Shown: positions 1 to 8,876 of the stretch, in pieces
Position numbering within the stretch: the stretch's first letter is position 1
How the letters are laid out: the number at the start of each line of letters is the position of its first letter
DNA from: Phytopseudomonas punonensis
Lineage (GTDB): Bacteria > Pseudomonadota > Gammaproteobacteria > Pseudomonadales > Pseudomonadaceae
Assembly (NCBI RefSeq): GCF_900142655.1
Contig: NZ_FRBQ01000003.1
Span: 530,114 to 594,113, forward strand
Reading direction: 5' to 3'
DNA length: 64,000 bases
Position numbers and translations under genes: made by a program
Notes under the pieces: model-generated
The model's database searches: none
What the model was told of the DNA's origin: nothing
The model's input: the letters and a program-made list of their open reading frames with translations, nothing else

Positions 1-1202
1 ACGAAACCAGCATAGCTGGACACGGCCAGGGTTTTGCCGTCGGCCGACAGATCCATGGCACAGATGGTCGAGCCAATGAAGTGCTGCCAACGCTCAGTGC
101 CCTGGTCGTCAAAAGCCCTTAGATAACCGTAAGCATCACCAACGATGAACGTATCGCCACGGGAAACCCCAGCGTAGACGCGGGCACCATCCTGGACGAT
201 CGGAGTGCGCTGATCCTCGCTGTAGAAGTCGGTTTGCAGGCCTGGCAAGTCGGCCACGGCGACGCTAAGGGTGGCGCCGTTGTAGAAGTGGCAGGCGTTG
301 AGTATCAGGCGATCGCTACGGCTGTTGAACAAGGCGAAATGCGTATATTCGCCTACCGGGCCGACATCAGCGACCTGCAGCAGGTCGCTGCCAAATACCA
401 GATGGCTACTAGACTGCTCGCCGACCGCGATCCAGCGGCCATCTGCCGATACCGCGCCGTGTTCCATCGACAGCCCTAGGCTTATGTCATCGGTGGGCGT
501 GCCCCTGCGCAGGTCTTCGCGGATATCCGCCGGGCGTGGCAGCAAGCGCGTGGTGGCCTCCTTGGCCAGCACGAATATGCCGTCCGAGCTGACCAGCAGC
601 AAACGTTGACCATCCGGGAAGGGAATCAGTGCGGTCGGCGTTGGTGGATGTTCAAACGCTGCAAATCCGGCATCCACCGGTAAGCCTTCCAGACCTGTGG
701 GCCAGGCGAACTGGGCGACCTGAGGGCCGTTCCAGCCATCGTGCACGCTGATGCCGGATGCTCTGGCGAACGCGAAATAACGGCGTGCCGGGCAGCGGCC
801 GAAAAAGTCGATACCAATAACGTCGTGCCACTGGTTGCCGTGAATATGTACCAGGCGCCCGCGTTCGTAGGAGCTGCCGACGCGTGCCAGCAGGCTACCA
901 TCGTCGAGCAGCGCGAGGGCACTGATGCTCTGAGCCTGCTCATCCAGCAAGGGCACCAGTGGCAGATGGGCAGGTGGCCAGTCGGTACGAAAGTTGGCGC
1001 GGCTGGCATCATCCGCATTCGTTTCATTGGCGGTCTGCAGCGCTTCCAGCAGGGCCGGCAGCAAATGCTCGGTCGGCGCCTGTTGTGGTTCTTTCAGGCC
1101 GTCCCAGCCCTGGCTGAGGCCCTGCTCGACATAGCGATTTACCTGCTTGGCGTAGTCCAGCACGGCGGCTTGCCATTGCTGTTGGGGAGTTAGAGTCGTC
1201 AT
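1..1202 (-). CDS. WD40/beta-propeller-like hypothetical protein (3' end cut by window edge)
   Basis: The frame is open from an ATG at 1202 to the left edge with no stop, giving 400 residues of an incomplete protein that begins MTTLTPQQQWQAAVLDYAKQ. There is no signal peptide, so it is probably cytoplasmic. Repeated blade-like stretches of the type 'sSDGk.lav' occur (for example AVSADGRWIAVGEQS, DLSADGKTLAVSSYAG, LALLDDGSLLARVGSS), which is how WD40 or quinoprotein-like propellers look. No catalytic motif is visible and no partner is implied by the neighbours. The function is unknown. The propeller call is by repeat pattern only. The frame is well supported by its length and by the codon bias of the strand. 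Confidence 0.75.
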   Translation of the reverse strand, partial: MTTLTPQQQWQAAVLDYAKQVNRYVEQGLSQGWDGLKEPQQAPTEHLLPALLEALQTANETNADDASRANFRTDWPPAHLPLVPLLDEQAQSISALALLDDGSLLARVGSSYERGRLVHIHGNQWHDVIGIDFFGRCPARRYFAFARASGISVHDGWNGPQVAQFAWPTGLEGLPVDAGFAAFEHPPTPTALIPFPDGQRLLLVSSDGIFVLAKEATTRLLPRPADIREDLRRGTPTDDISLGLSMEHGAVSADGRWIAVGEQSSSHLVFGSDLLQVADVGPVGEYTHFALFNSRSDRLILNACHFYNGATLSVAVADLPGLQTDFYSEDQRTPIVQDGARVYAGVSRGDTFIVGDAYGYLRAFDDQGTERWQHFIGSTICAMDLSADGKTLAVSSYAGF

Positions 1203-1602
1203 GCTTGAAGCGCTCCTTGACGCTGTTGCGCTGCCGCTCAGGGCAGCATCCCTAGCCAATTATTCGATCCGCATTCTATCGGGCTGCTGACTGGCCTTGC
1301 GCCGAGAGCATCGCGTTCTCGGCATGGTAGAGCGATGGCGGTGATCATTCGTTCCCAGCGATATAGAAATGGCTAATAAGTCGTTGGTATCGCGATTATT
1401 TATGGCTAGCAATACCGACTTTTTCGCAATACTTACCGTGCCTTCCTTTGCCGCTGGCGCTACTGTTTATGCTCTCTGTACGATCAGGGAGGTAGCGCTA
1501 GCGGAGCGTATTTACCCGACCCATATGGCTGGCGGATAATGCGCCAGTCGTAGCGTTCGCGATGGGCCATCATGGTGCGTCAACGTGGGATCAGAGGGAA
1601 AA
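1203..1602. other. 400-bp intergenic region between the divergent propeller gene and the GntR gene
   Basis: No gene is supported here. The stretch is more AT-rich than its flanks between about 1350 and 1450. It contains ATGGCTAGCAAT at 1402-1413, which resembles the duplicated GCTAGC palindromes upstream of the livK-like gene near 10973, and CGCTAGCG at 1496-1503. These could be autoregulatory sites for the GntR regulator, but this is inference. Confidence 0.4.
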
Positions 1603-2298
1603 ATGGCTGCGAAGACCGTCACCAGCAAGCAAGTTGAAGTACAGCGCATCGTCGATGTGCTGTTCAAGGCCATCGCTCAGCATCGCTTGCCGCCAGGGAC
1701 GCGCCTGATCGAAGCGCAGATCGTCGAGACCCTGCAGGCCAATCGCAACCATGTGCAGGCGGCGTTGCAGCGCCTGGCGTTGCAGCGCGTTGTGACCATC
1801 GAGCCGAACCGCGGCGCGATGGTCGCTCAGCCCAGCGCCAAGGAGGCGCGCGAAGTCTTCGCTGCACGGCGCGCCATCGAGCGGGCCATCGTCGAAAGCA
1901 TCACGCCGGCGATCATGCACAAGCAGCGTCAGCGGGTGGCCACGCACATGAGCAACGAGCGCAAGGCCACCAGCGCTACCGACCGCCGCGCCATCGTTCG
2001 CGAGCTGAGCGAGTTTCACCTGATGCTCGGCGAGATCAGCGGCAACTCGGTGCTCAGTGAAATTCTCGCCAACCTGATGGTGCGCAGCTCACTGATCGTC
2101 GCCCTCTACCAGCGCAACGACGTACCGTCCTGCGCATCGGACGAGCATCAGCAAATCATCACCGCCCTGGAGAACGGCGATCATGGGCGGGCTGCCGCGG
2201 TGATGCTCGAGCACCTGGGCGAGCTCGAAGACCAGTTGGATCTGGACGATCAGGCCGAGCCCGAGGTCAATCTGCGTCAGGCCCTGGCAGGGCTGTAA
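1603..2298 (+). CDS. GntR family transcriptional regulator (FadR/FCD subfamily)
   Basis: A 231-residue DNA-binding regulator. The N-terminal winged helix-turn-helix of the GntR family (about residues 8-75, with PPGTRLIEAQIVETLQANRN) is followed by an all-helical FCD ligand domain with the usual helical pattern (AREVFAARRAIERAIVE; ELSEFHLMLGEISGN). The FCD domain normally binds a small organic acid or amine with a metal. I chose the ATG at 1603 because AGAGGGA lies just upstream; a GTG at 1585 in the same frame has no comparable site. The gene faces the 3' end of the ABC cluster (2369-10973). It is the only local regulator and so the best candidate to control that cluster. The effector is unknown. 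Confidence 0.88.
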   Translation: MAAKTVTSKQVEVQRIVDVLFKAIAQHRLPPGTRLIEAQIVETLQANRNHVQAALQRLALQRVVTIEPNRGAMVAQPSAKEAREVFAARRAIERAIVESITPAIMHKQRQRVATHMSNERKATSATDRRAIVRELSEFHLMLGEISGNSVLSEILANLMVRSSLIVALYQRNDVPSCASDEHQQIITALENGDHGRAAAVMLEHLGELEDQLDLDDQAEPEVNLRQALAGL

Positions 2299-2368
2299 CG
2301 TGGCACCTCATGGATCTGCCATGAATGCGGCCGATCAGCTTCCTTGCCGTTGCGCGATGGGTTGCGAC

Positions 2369-3190
2369 TCAAAGCGCCATCTCCCGCCTGAACACCTCCA
2401 GCGTATGGGCCTTGACCCGAACGAACTCGGGATGGCTCATGATCTCCGCACCCCGTGGCCGGGGCAGATCGAACCTGACGATTTCGGCAATTTGGGTGGG
2501 GCGCCGGGTCAGCAGCAGTATCTCATCGGCCAGAAATACCGCGTCTTCCAGATCATGAGAGACGATCAGCATGGTGACGCCGGTGGCCAGTTGCACTTCC
2601 TGCAATTTGTCGCGGATGAACAAGGTCATCTCGAAGTCCAGCGCGGAAAACGGCTCGTCGAGGAACATCACTTCCGGGCGCGGCGCCAGGGCCCGCATGA
2701 TGCACACGGTCTGTTGCTGGCCGCCTGAAAGTTCGTACGGATAACGATTCAGGTCGAAGCGGATATCGAACATCTGCGTCAGCTCATCGACGCGCGATTT
2801 CACATCGGCCTTGCTCATGCCCTGACGAACCAGCGGGTAAGCGATGTTGGCGCGGGCACTCATCCACGGAAAGAGCGCATCTCGGTAGTTCTGGAACACG
2901 TAGCCGATCTTGGTCTGGGCGAGCGTCTTGCCATCGAACAGAATCTCGCCTTTATCCATCGGCATCAGCCCGGCGATCATGTTCATCAGTGTCGATTTGC
3001 CGCAGCCGTTGGGCCCGAAGGTAGAGACGATCTTGCCGCGCGGCAGGTCGAGATCCAGGTCGGTATACAACGGCTGGCCGGCAAAGGCTTTGCTCAAGCC
3101 GCGAATGGTGACGTGGGTGTCGGCGTGTGGTGCAGCGCCGGCTACCGACGAGGTGCCGTTTGCGGCGGCGAGGGAAAGCGCGTGCGTCAT
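2369..3190 (-). CDS. ABC transporter ATP-binding protein (nitrate/sulfonate/taurine type)
   Basis: A 273-residue ATPase subunit that would energise the permease encoded just upstream (3187-3951, 4-base overlap). Visible motifs are Walker [10 protein letters not shown] near residue 60, a Q-loop in [12 protein letters not shown], the signature LSGGQQQ, Walker [13 protein letters not shown] and the H-loop VSHD. The NYRDALFPW segment is typical of the SsuB/TauB/NrtD group. An N-terminal extension of about 25 residues rich in Ala precedes the domain. With the permease and the NMT1/THI5-like binding protein it makes a complete three-component importer. The substrate is not evident from the sequence; a nitrogen heterocycle or pyrimidine is suggested by the adjacent deaminase-like enzyme. 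Confidence 0.92.
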   Translation of the reverse strand: MTHALSLAAANGTSSVAGAAPHADTHVTIRGLSKAFAGQPLYTDLDLDLPRGKIVSTFGPNGCGKSTLMNMIAGLMPMDKGEILFDGKTLAQTKIGYVFQNYRDALFPWMSARANIAYPLVRQGMSKADVKSRVDELTQMFDIRFDLNRYPYELSGGQQQTVCIMRALAPRPEVMFLDEPFSALDFEMTLFIRDKLQEVQLATGVTMLIVSHDLEDAVFLADEILLLTRRPTQIAEIVRFDLPRPRGAEIMSHPEFVRVKAHTLEVFRREMAL

Positions 3191-3951
3191 GCCTGGCTAC
3201 TCCAGTGGACGGTTTTTTTCTCGATCAGCAGGAACGCCAGATTGAGCAGATAGCCCAAGGCGCCGGTGATCAGGATCGAGGCGTACATGTCTTTGATATT
3301 GAATACCTGTTGGGCATCGATGATCCGGTGCCCCAGGCCGTTTTCCGAGCCGATGAACATTTCCGCGACGATCACAATCACCAGGGCGATGGACACCCCG
3401 GTACGCAAGCCGACGAAGGTTTGCGCGAGGCTTTCCATCAGCAGGATGTCCTTGAAAATGTGCCAGCGGGAAATGCCCATTACCTTGGCTGCCATCAGCC
3501 GGGTTTTCTTGGCGTTCATCACGCCGTAGGCGCTGTTGAACAGAATCACCAGCACGGCAGCGAACGCAGCGATGGCGATCTTGATCGCATCGCTGATGCC
3601 GAATATCAGCATGAACAGCGGGATCAGCGCCGAGGAGGGCGTCGAGCGGAAGAAGTCGATCAAAAATTCTAGGCTGCGGTAGACCTTTTCGCTACTGCCC
3701 AGAATGACGCCCAGCGGCACCCCAACCGCGGCCGCGAAAGCGAACGCGGCGAGCGTTCGGTACAGCGTCGAGGCGATGTCGGTGCGCATGGACGATTCGC
3801 TGAACGACTGGAACATGAACCCCAGCGTTTCCAGCGGCGAGGGCAGCAGAACGGGATTGAGCCACTGTGCGCTGACGGCCAGTTGCCACAGCAGAAACAG
3901 CAGCAGCGGGCCGATCAGCGGCAGCAGGCGCGAAGACCAGTGTGACGTCAT
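3187..3951 (-). CDS. ABC transporter permease (SsuC/TauC-like)
   Basis: A 254-residue inner-membrane protein with about six hydrophobic segments, the first at residues 8-27 (LLPLIGPLLLFLLWQLAVSA). It has the BPD_transp_1 coupling region around GISRWHIFKDILLMESLAQTFVGLRTGVSIALVIVI. Length and order (binding protein, permease, ATPase) match taurine/sulfonate/nitrate-type importers. Its start lies 11 bases after the stop of the binding protein gene (3963-4985) and its stop overlaps the ATPase start by 4 bases, so the three are surely cotranscribed. Substrate specificity cannot be read from the permease. Confidence 0.92.
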   Translation of the reverse strand: MTSHWSSRLLPLIGPLLLFLLWQLAVSAQWLNPVLLPSPLETLGFMFQSFSESSMRTDIASTLYRTLAAFAFAAAVGVPLGVILGSSEKVYRSLEFLIDFFRSTPSSALIPLFMLIFGISDAIKIAIAAFAAVLVILFNSAYGVMNAKKTRLMAAKVMGISRWHIFKDILLMESLAQTFVGLRTGVSIALVIVIVAEMFIGSENGLGHRIIDAQQVFNIKDMYASILITGALGYLLNLAFLLIEKKTVHWSSQA

Positions 3952-3962
3952 GACGATTCTCC

Positions 3963-4985
3963 TCAGCCCTGATAGATCAGCGCAGCCACGTCGATCGGTT
4001 TGCTGAAGATCTTGCGCTCGGTGAACACGTCATAGAACTTCTGGAACCATTGCAGGTTGTCGCCTTGCAGGTCGGAGTACATGACGAAGCCCGGCAGCGG
4101 CACCTCGTTCACCAGATCCGATTCGATGCTGGTGTAGCCGACGATGTTCTCTCGTGCCTGCTCCGGCTGTGCGGCGATGAACTCCACGGCTTTCTGGTAG
4201 GCGGCGATAAAGGCTTTGGTTTGCTGCGGCTTGCTCTCGATAAAGCTGCTGTTCAGTGCCGCTGCGCCACCGAACCAAGGGGCGTCGGCATTGCCGAGCA
4301 CGTATTTGGAGATGACGCCGGTTTCCAGCGTGCGCGACAGGTTCTTCATGCGGCCCACGGTGCCGGTCGGCTCCAGGGTATAGACCCCGTCGATCTGGCC
4401 GGCCGCCAGGGCTGGCGCGTGCTGGCCGACAGGCAGTTCGATGACGGAAGGATCGCTGAAGCCGTTTTTTTCCAGAATGATCTTCGCCATTGTGACGTTC
4501 TGGATGCCCGGGCCGCAGGCGATTTTCTTGCCTTGCAGATCGCTGATGCTTTGCGCGGTGCTGTTGAGGGGCACCAGAAACTCATCCAGAACCAGGCGAT
4601 GGTTCGACGGGTTGGAGCAGATGATCTTGAACAGCCCCGGCATGGTGATCGCGCCAAGGCCGAGGGCGCCGGTCGCGGTGCCGTTGGCGCAACCGTGAAT
4701 GCGACCGGTGATCATGCCCTCGACGATTTGCTGCGGGCTGGAGAACTTGACGCCTTTTACGTTCAGCCCAGCGTCCTTGAAAAAACCTTGCTCCAGGGCG
4801 ACATACAACGGCAGGCCGCCAACGATGGGCCAATAGCCGATGCGGATTTCCTCGTCATCGGCGGCGAACGCGCCGGCAGGAAGCAGGCTGCCCAGCGTCA
4901 ACGCACTTCCCGTCACGCCTAACCACTTCAGCAATTGGCGACGATCCAGCTGGAGAGAACGGTTTTCAGGTTTGCGGTCTTTCAT
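3963..4985 (-). CDS. ABC transporter substrate-binding protein, NMT1/THI5-like, Tat signal
   Basis: A 340-residue periplasmic binding protein of the SsuA/NMT1/THI5 fold. The N-terminus carries a twin-arginine signal (LDRRQLLKWLGVTGSALTLG) ending near AGAFA, so export by the Tat route is likely. The mature part starts DDEEIRIGYWPIVGGLPLYVALEQGFF, the classic opening of this family, where the ligand is often a sulfonate, nitrate or pyrimidine precursor. It is the first gene of the three-gene importer and is separated from the upstream amidohydrolase by 181 bases, which hold an AT-rich stretch with ATAAATTTAT at 5055-5064, a possible promoter or operator. The ligand is unknown. Confidence 0.9.
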   Translation of the reverse strand: MKDRKPENRSLQLDRRQLLKWLGVTGSALTLGSLLPAGAFAADDEEIRIGYWPIVGGLPLYVALEQGFFKDAGLNVKGVKFSSPQQIVEGMITGRIHGCANGTATGALGLGAITMPGLFKIICSNPSNHRLVLDEFLVPLNSTAQSISDLQGKKIACGPGIQNVTMAKIILEKNGFSDPSVIELPVGQHAPALAAGQIDGVYTLEPTGTVGRMKNLSRTLETGVISKYVLGNADAPWFGGAAALNSSFIESKPQQTKAFIAAYQKAVEFIAAQPEQARENIVGYTSIESDLVNEVPLPGFVMYSDLQGDNLQWFQKFYDVFTERKIFSKPIDVAALIYQG

Positions 4986-5166
4986 CGGTTTTCCCTGTTT
5001 TCAGATGGGCAATGTGGCTTGTACAGAGCTGCAAGCACGTGCCGTTCCAGGTTGATAAATTTATAAAATTCAGTTGGTTGCATGATTTTTGACGAGTTGC
5101 TGGGAGCGATATCGGCGCAGCCTCGATAAACAGGCCCCAGGTTGGCGCGTGCGGTGATCCGGGTCG

Positions 5167-6384
5167 TCACGGCCTGATCAGGCGTGGCTGCGCTCGCTCG
5201 AAGGTCTTGCGGCCGGCCTTGTAGCCCATCAGCGGCGGGCTTATCTCCGCTACCACCGCGGCCGGCGAGGGTGCATCGAAGACGATGAAGTCGGCGCGGC
5301 AACCGGGCGTCAGGCCATAGTCGGGCAGGCGCAACAGGCGTGCCGACTCACTCGACACCCAGCTCAGGCAACGCAGCAGTTCGGCCTCGGTAGCCAGTTG
5401 GCTGACGTTGGCGAACAGGTTGGCCTGGCGCACCAGCGAGGCGTCTCCGTAGGGGGTGAAAGGGTTGCCGATGTTGTTGGTCGATAGCGAGCAGGTCACG
5501 CCACAGGCATGCAGATGCTGCAAGGGCGCCAGGCCACGGGGCCGGTTGTGGAAGTGCTCGCGGCCGGTGAGGAACAGGTCGGTACTCGGCAGGCAGGTGA
5601 CCTGCACGCCGGCCTCGGCCAGCGATTCGGCAACCGCCAGCAGGGTGTCCCTGGGCAGTGCCGAGAGCTTGGTCACATGGCCGATGGTTACCCGGCCAGC
5701 CCAGCCGTGCTGATGGGTGCAGCGGATCACCTCGCCGATGGTCATGCCTTCGGGGTTCAGGTCGAAATCCAGATGAAAATCCAGATCGCGATCGAACTCC
5801 ACCGCCAGCTCGAACAGCCGGCGAATCTGCGCGCCGGGGTCGGCATCGGTGTAGGGGCAGCCGCCAAGCACCTCGGCGCCCTGGGCTAGCGCCTCGCACA
5901 ACAGGGCTTCGGTGCCGGGGTTGTTGAGCAGGCCCTCCTGGGGGAACACGCAGATTTCCAGGCTGATGGCCCAGGCGTAATCGGCCTTCAGGCGGCGCAC
6001 GGCGTTGAAGCCAGTGAGGCCGATCTGCGGGTCGATCTCGACGTGGGTGCGCATGTGCGTGGTGCCCTGGGTGATGGCCTTTTCCAGCACCTGGGCGCCG
6101 CGCCCGTAGACGTCCGCTTCGGTGAAGTCGGCCTTGGCCGAACGGGTCTGGGCGATGGCCTCGGCGAGGGTGCCTTCGCTGAGCTGGCAGCGCTGCATGA
6201 TGCAGGCCTTGTCCAGATGGATATGAGTTTCCACCAGGCCCGGCAGCAGCAGCTTGCCCTGCAGGTCGAGGATCTCGGCGCCGGCACCTGGCGCACTGAC
6301 GAAGCGGCCGTCTTCCACGTACAGGGTCTGCAGCGCCTGGGCATCGGCGCCGAGGCGGGCGTTGATGAGGGTCAGGGCGCTCAT
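5167..6384 (-). CDS. amidohydrolase family protein, cytosine deaminase-like
   Basis: A 405-residue metal-dependent hydrolase. The N-terminal small beta domain is followed by LLLPGLVETHIHLDKACIMQR (about residues 46-66): HIHLDK is the metal-binding motif characteristic of the cytosine deaminase/CodA branch. Later metal or catalytic positions fit DFHLDFDLNP, VTIGHVTKLS (His) and SLSTNNIGNPFTPYGD (Asp). This branch deaminates or hydrolyses cyclic amidines and related heterocycles; the exact substrate cannot be assigned. Its start overlaps the stop of the fused Liv transporter gene by 4 bases (ATGA), so enzyme and importer are translationally coupled. It probably acts in the cytoplasm on what the flanking transporters bring in. 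Confidence 0.88.
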   Translation of the reverse strand: MSALTLINARLGADAQALQTLYVEDGRFVSAPGAGAEILDLQGKLLLPGLVETHIHLDKACIMQRCQLSEGTLAEAIAQTRSAKADFTEADVYGRGAQVLEKAITQGTTHMRTHVEIDPQIGLTGFNAVRRLKADYAWAISLEICVFPQEGLLNNPGTEALLCEALAQGAEVLGGCPYTDADPGAQIRRLFELAVEFDRDLDFHLDFDLNPEGMTIGEVIRCTHQHGWAGRVTIGHVTKLSALPRDTLLAVAESLAEAGVQVTCLPSTDLFLTGREHFHNRPRGLAPLQHLHACGVTCSLSTNNIGNPFTPYGDASLVRQANLFANVSQLATEAELLRCLSWVSSESARLLRLPDYGLTPGCRADFIVFDAPSPAAVVAEISPPLMGYKAGRKTFERAQPRLIRP

Positions 6385-8876
6385 GCTGCCGCTCCTTCGC
6401 CGAGATAGGCCGCTTCCAGTTCCGGATCGCCGCGCAACGCTTCGGCACTGCCGGATTTGACGATGCGCCCGGTCTCCAGCACGTAGGCGCGGTCGGCTAC
6501 CTGCAGGGCGAGGTTGGCCATCTGGTCGACCAGCAGCAGGGTCACGCCTTCGTCGCGCAGGGCGGCCAGGGCGTCGTACAGCTCGCCGATCATGGCGGGA
6601 GACAGGCCCAGGGAAGGCTCGTCGAGCAGCAGGATCTTCGGCTTGGCCATCAGCCCGCGGCCGACCGCCACCATCTGCTGTTCGCCGCCCGAGAGCAGGC
6701 CGGCCGGGCTGTCGATACGATCACGCAGGCGTGGGAAGCGGCGCAGGATGGCTTCGATTTCCGCGTCGGCATCGAAGGCCTCCTTGCGTGAGTAACCGCC
6801 GAGCAGCAGGTTGTCGCGCACGCTGAGCTGCCCGAACACCTGGCGGCCCTCCGGTACCAGGGCCAGGCCGCGGGCAGCGATGGTGCTGGCATCGGCGTGC
6901 TCGATGCTTTCGTTATCGAGCAGGATGCTGCCGCCACTGGCTTTGTGCAGCCCGGCCAGGCATTGCAGGATGCTCGACTTGCCGGCGCCGTTGGCACCCA
7001 GAATGGCAATCAGCTCGCCCGGATTAACGACGATATTGACCTTGTCGACCACTGGCGCGGCGCCGTAGTCGATGACCAGATCCTTGATGTACAGGCGAGC
7101 ATCGCGCGAACCGTCCCAGGCTTCGGCCCGCGGTGTGGCCTGGTAGCTGGTGCCGCCGAGATAGGCAGCGATGACGCGTTCGTCCTTGCGCACCTCATCC
7201 GGTACGCCCCAGGCGATTGGCTTGCCGGCGTCGAGCACCAGCAGGCGCTCGGACACGGCCATCACCAGGCCCATATCGTGCTCGACCAGAATGACCGCGA
7301 TGCCGAACCCGGCGAGTGTCTTGAAAAGGCCGGCCAGGCGGTCGGTGTCGCTGCGGCTGAGCCCGGCAGCCGGCTCGTCGAGCAGCAGCACGCGCGGGCA
7401 GGTGGCCAGGGCGCGGGCGATTTCCACCAGGCGGCGGTCGACGTGGGCCAGGTCATCGGCCGGGGTGTTCACCGAGCCTCCATAACCGACCAGCGTCAGC
7501 AACTGCAGCGCCAACTGGCGCCGGGTTTCGCTGGCGCACTTCAAGGGCAGACCGAGACGGCCTTGCTGCATGGCCACCAGCAGGTTCTCCAGCACCGACA
7601 GTTCGCCGAACAGCTGGGTGGTCTGGTAGGTACGGGCGATGCCGGCCCGGGCGATCTTCCAGGCCGGCAGGCCGGCCAGGGGGCGGCCCAGGTCGATGCT
7701 GCCGCTATCGGGTGCGTAGAAGCCGCTGATCATGTTCAGCACCGTGGTCTTGCCCGCGCCATTGGGGCCGATGATGCTGGTGATGCTGCCCGGTGGTGCC
7801 TGCAGGCTGACGTGTTGCGCCGCCTGGACGCCGCCAAAGCGAATGCCGATATCCTTGACCAGCAGGCCGTCGCGGGCGGCGCTGTCCTGCTGGAAAAACG
7901 CGCTCAGTTGCGCCTGGTCGAAGGCCGCCGGGGCGCACTGGTGAACTGGCCGCAGCCACAGGCTGGCCAGGGTGCCGAGCAGGCCCCGAGGCGCTGCCCA
8001 GAGCACACTGAGCAACAGCACCGAGAAGATCAGCAGGCGGTATTCGGCGAAATCCGAGAGCATTTCCGGTAGCAGCACGATCAGCAGGGCGCCGAGCAGC
8101 GGGCCGAACAGGGTGCCGCTGCCGCCGACGATCACTGCTAGCACGAACAGGATCGACTGCGAAAAGGGGAACGAAGCCGGGTTGATGAACATCATCAGTG
8201 GCGCCACCAGCGAACCGGCCAGGCCGGTGAGTAGGGCGGACAGGGCGAAGGCCAGGGTCTTGGTCTGCACCGGGTTGAAGCCCAAGGAGCGGGCGGCGAT
8301 CTCGGTGGATTTCACCGCGCGCATGGCCATGCCCCAGCCGCTGTGGCGCAGGCGCTGGAACAGGGCCAGGGCGGCGATCATCAGGCCAGTGGCGATCAAC
8401 GCTATGCTCACGCTCGGGTCGAGGCTACCGATTTCTGGCATGGGGATGCCCATCAGGCCGTTAGCCCCGCCGGTCAGCGAGCGCCATTCGATCAGGCCGT
8501 GATGCACCACCAGGGCGAAGGCGATGGTGATCATCGCCAGGTATGGGCCGCTGACGCGCAGGGCGGGAATCGCCAGCAGCGCGCCAATGGCGCCACAGGC
8601 CAGGGCAGCGGCGATCATCGCCAGGCCCAGGGGCAGGCCGGCCATGGTCAGCAGTGCCGAGACATAGGCGCCGATGGCGTAGAAGGCGATATGGCCGAAG
8701 GAGATCTGCCCGCTCAGGCCGATCAGGATGTTCAGGCCCACGCCGACCACCACTGCCAGGGCGCAGAAGGTGAAGACCAGCAGCGAGTAGCTATCGAGCA
8801 GCAGTGTGGCGGCGATGCAGGCCAGCGTCAGCAGAGCCAGGGAAATAGGGGCGAACAGGGAATTTTTCAGGGTCAT
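6381..8876 (-). CDS. fused branched-chain-type ABC transporter: LivM permease + LivG ATPase + LivF ATPase
   Basis: One uninterrupted frame of 831 residues. Residues 1-305 are a LivM/UrtC-type permease (about eight membrane segments; GLSGQISFGHIAFYAIGAY near 53). Residues 336-585 are a LivG-type ATPase: Walker A GPNGAGKTT at 370-378, Walker B VLLLDEPAAG, H-loop EHD. Residues 595-831 are a LivF-type ATPase: Walker A GANGAGKSS at 627-635, signature LSGGEQQ, Walker B ILLLDEPSLG. The first ATPase has LAHVDRR where LivG proteins usually carry an LAYGQQR-like signature, so that site looks degenerate. The ATG at 8876 overlaps the livH stop (ATGA), which fixes the start; the frame is open further upstream, but that part is antisense-free shadow of livH. 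LivM-LivG fusions are known; a fusion of all three is unusual. Confidence 0.9.
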   Translation of the reverse strand: MTLKNSLFAPISLALLTLACIAATLLLDSYSLLVFTFCALAVVVGVGLNILIGLSGQISFGHIAFYAIGAYVSALLTMAGLPLGLAMIAAALACGAIGALLAIPALRVSGPYLAMITIAFALVVHHGLIEWRSLTGGANGLMGIPMPEIGSLDPSVSIALIATGLMIAALALFQRLRHSGWGMAMRAVKSTEIAARSLGFNPVQTKTLAFALSALLTGLAGSLVAPLMMFINPASFPFSQSILFVLAVIVGGSGTLFGPLLGALLIVLLPEMLSDFAEYRLLIFSVLLLSVLWAAPRGLLGTLASLWLRPVHQCAPAAFDQAQLSAFFQQDSAARDGLLVKDIGIRFGGVQAAQHVSLQAPPGSITSIIGPNGAGKTTVLNMISGFYAPDSGSIDLGRPLAGLPAWKIARAGIARTYQTTQLFGELSVLENLLVAMQQGRLGLPLKCASETRRQLALQLLTLVGYGGSVNTPADDLAHVDRRLVEIARALATCPRVLLLDEPAAGLSRSDTDRLAGLFKTLAGFGIAVILVEHDMGLVMAVSERLLVLDAGKPIAWGVPDEVRKDERVIAAYLGGTSYQATPRAEAWDGSRDARLYIKDLVIDYGAAPVVDKVNIVVNPGELIAILGANGAGKSSILQCLAGLHKASGGSILLDNESIEHADASTIAARGLALVPEGRQVFGQLSVRDNLLLGGYSRKEAFDADAEIEAILRRFPRLRDRIDSPAGLLSGGEQQMVAVGRGLMAKPKILLLDEPSLGLSPAMIGELYDALAALRDEGVTLLLVDQMANLALQVADRAYVLETGRIVKSGSAEALRGDPELEAAYLGEGAAA

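Noticed and set aside
5055..5064. ATAAATTTAT as a defined operator for the NMT1/THI5-type importer
   Set aside because: AT-rich palindromes of ten bases are common in promoters. No second copy or regulator match was found, so it is mentioned only as a possible promoter feature.
6897..8072. 391-codon open frame on the + strand
   Set aside because: It is antisense to the fused Liv transporter, has no family features, and its length follows from the GC-rich codon bias of the real gene.
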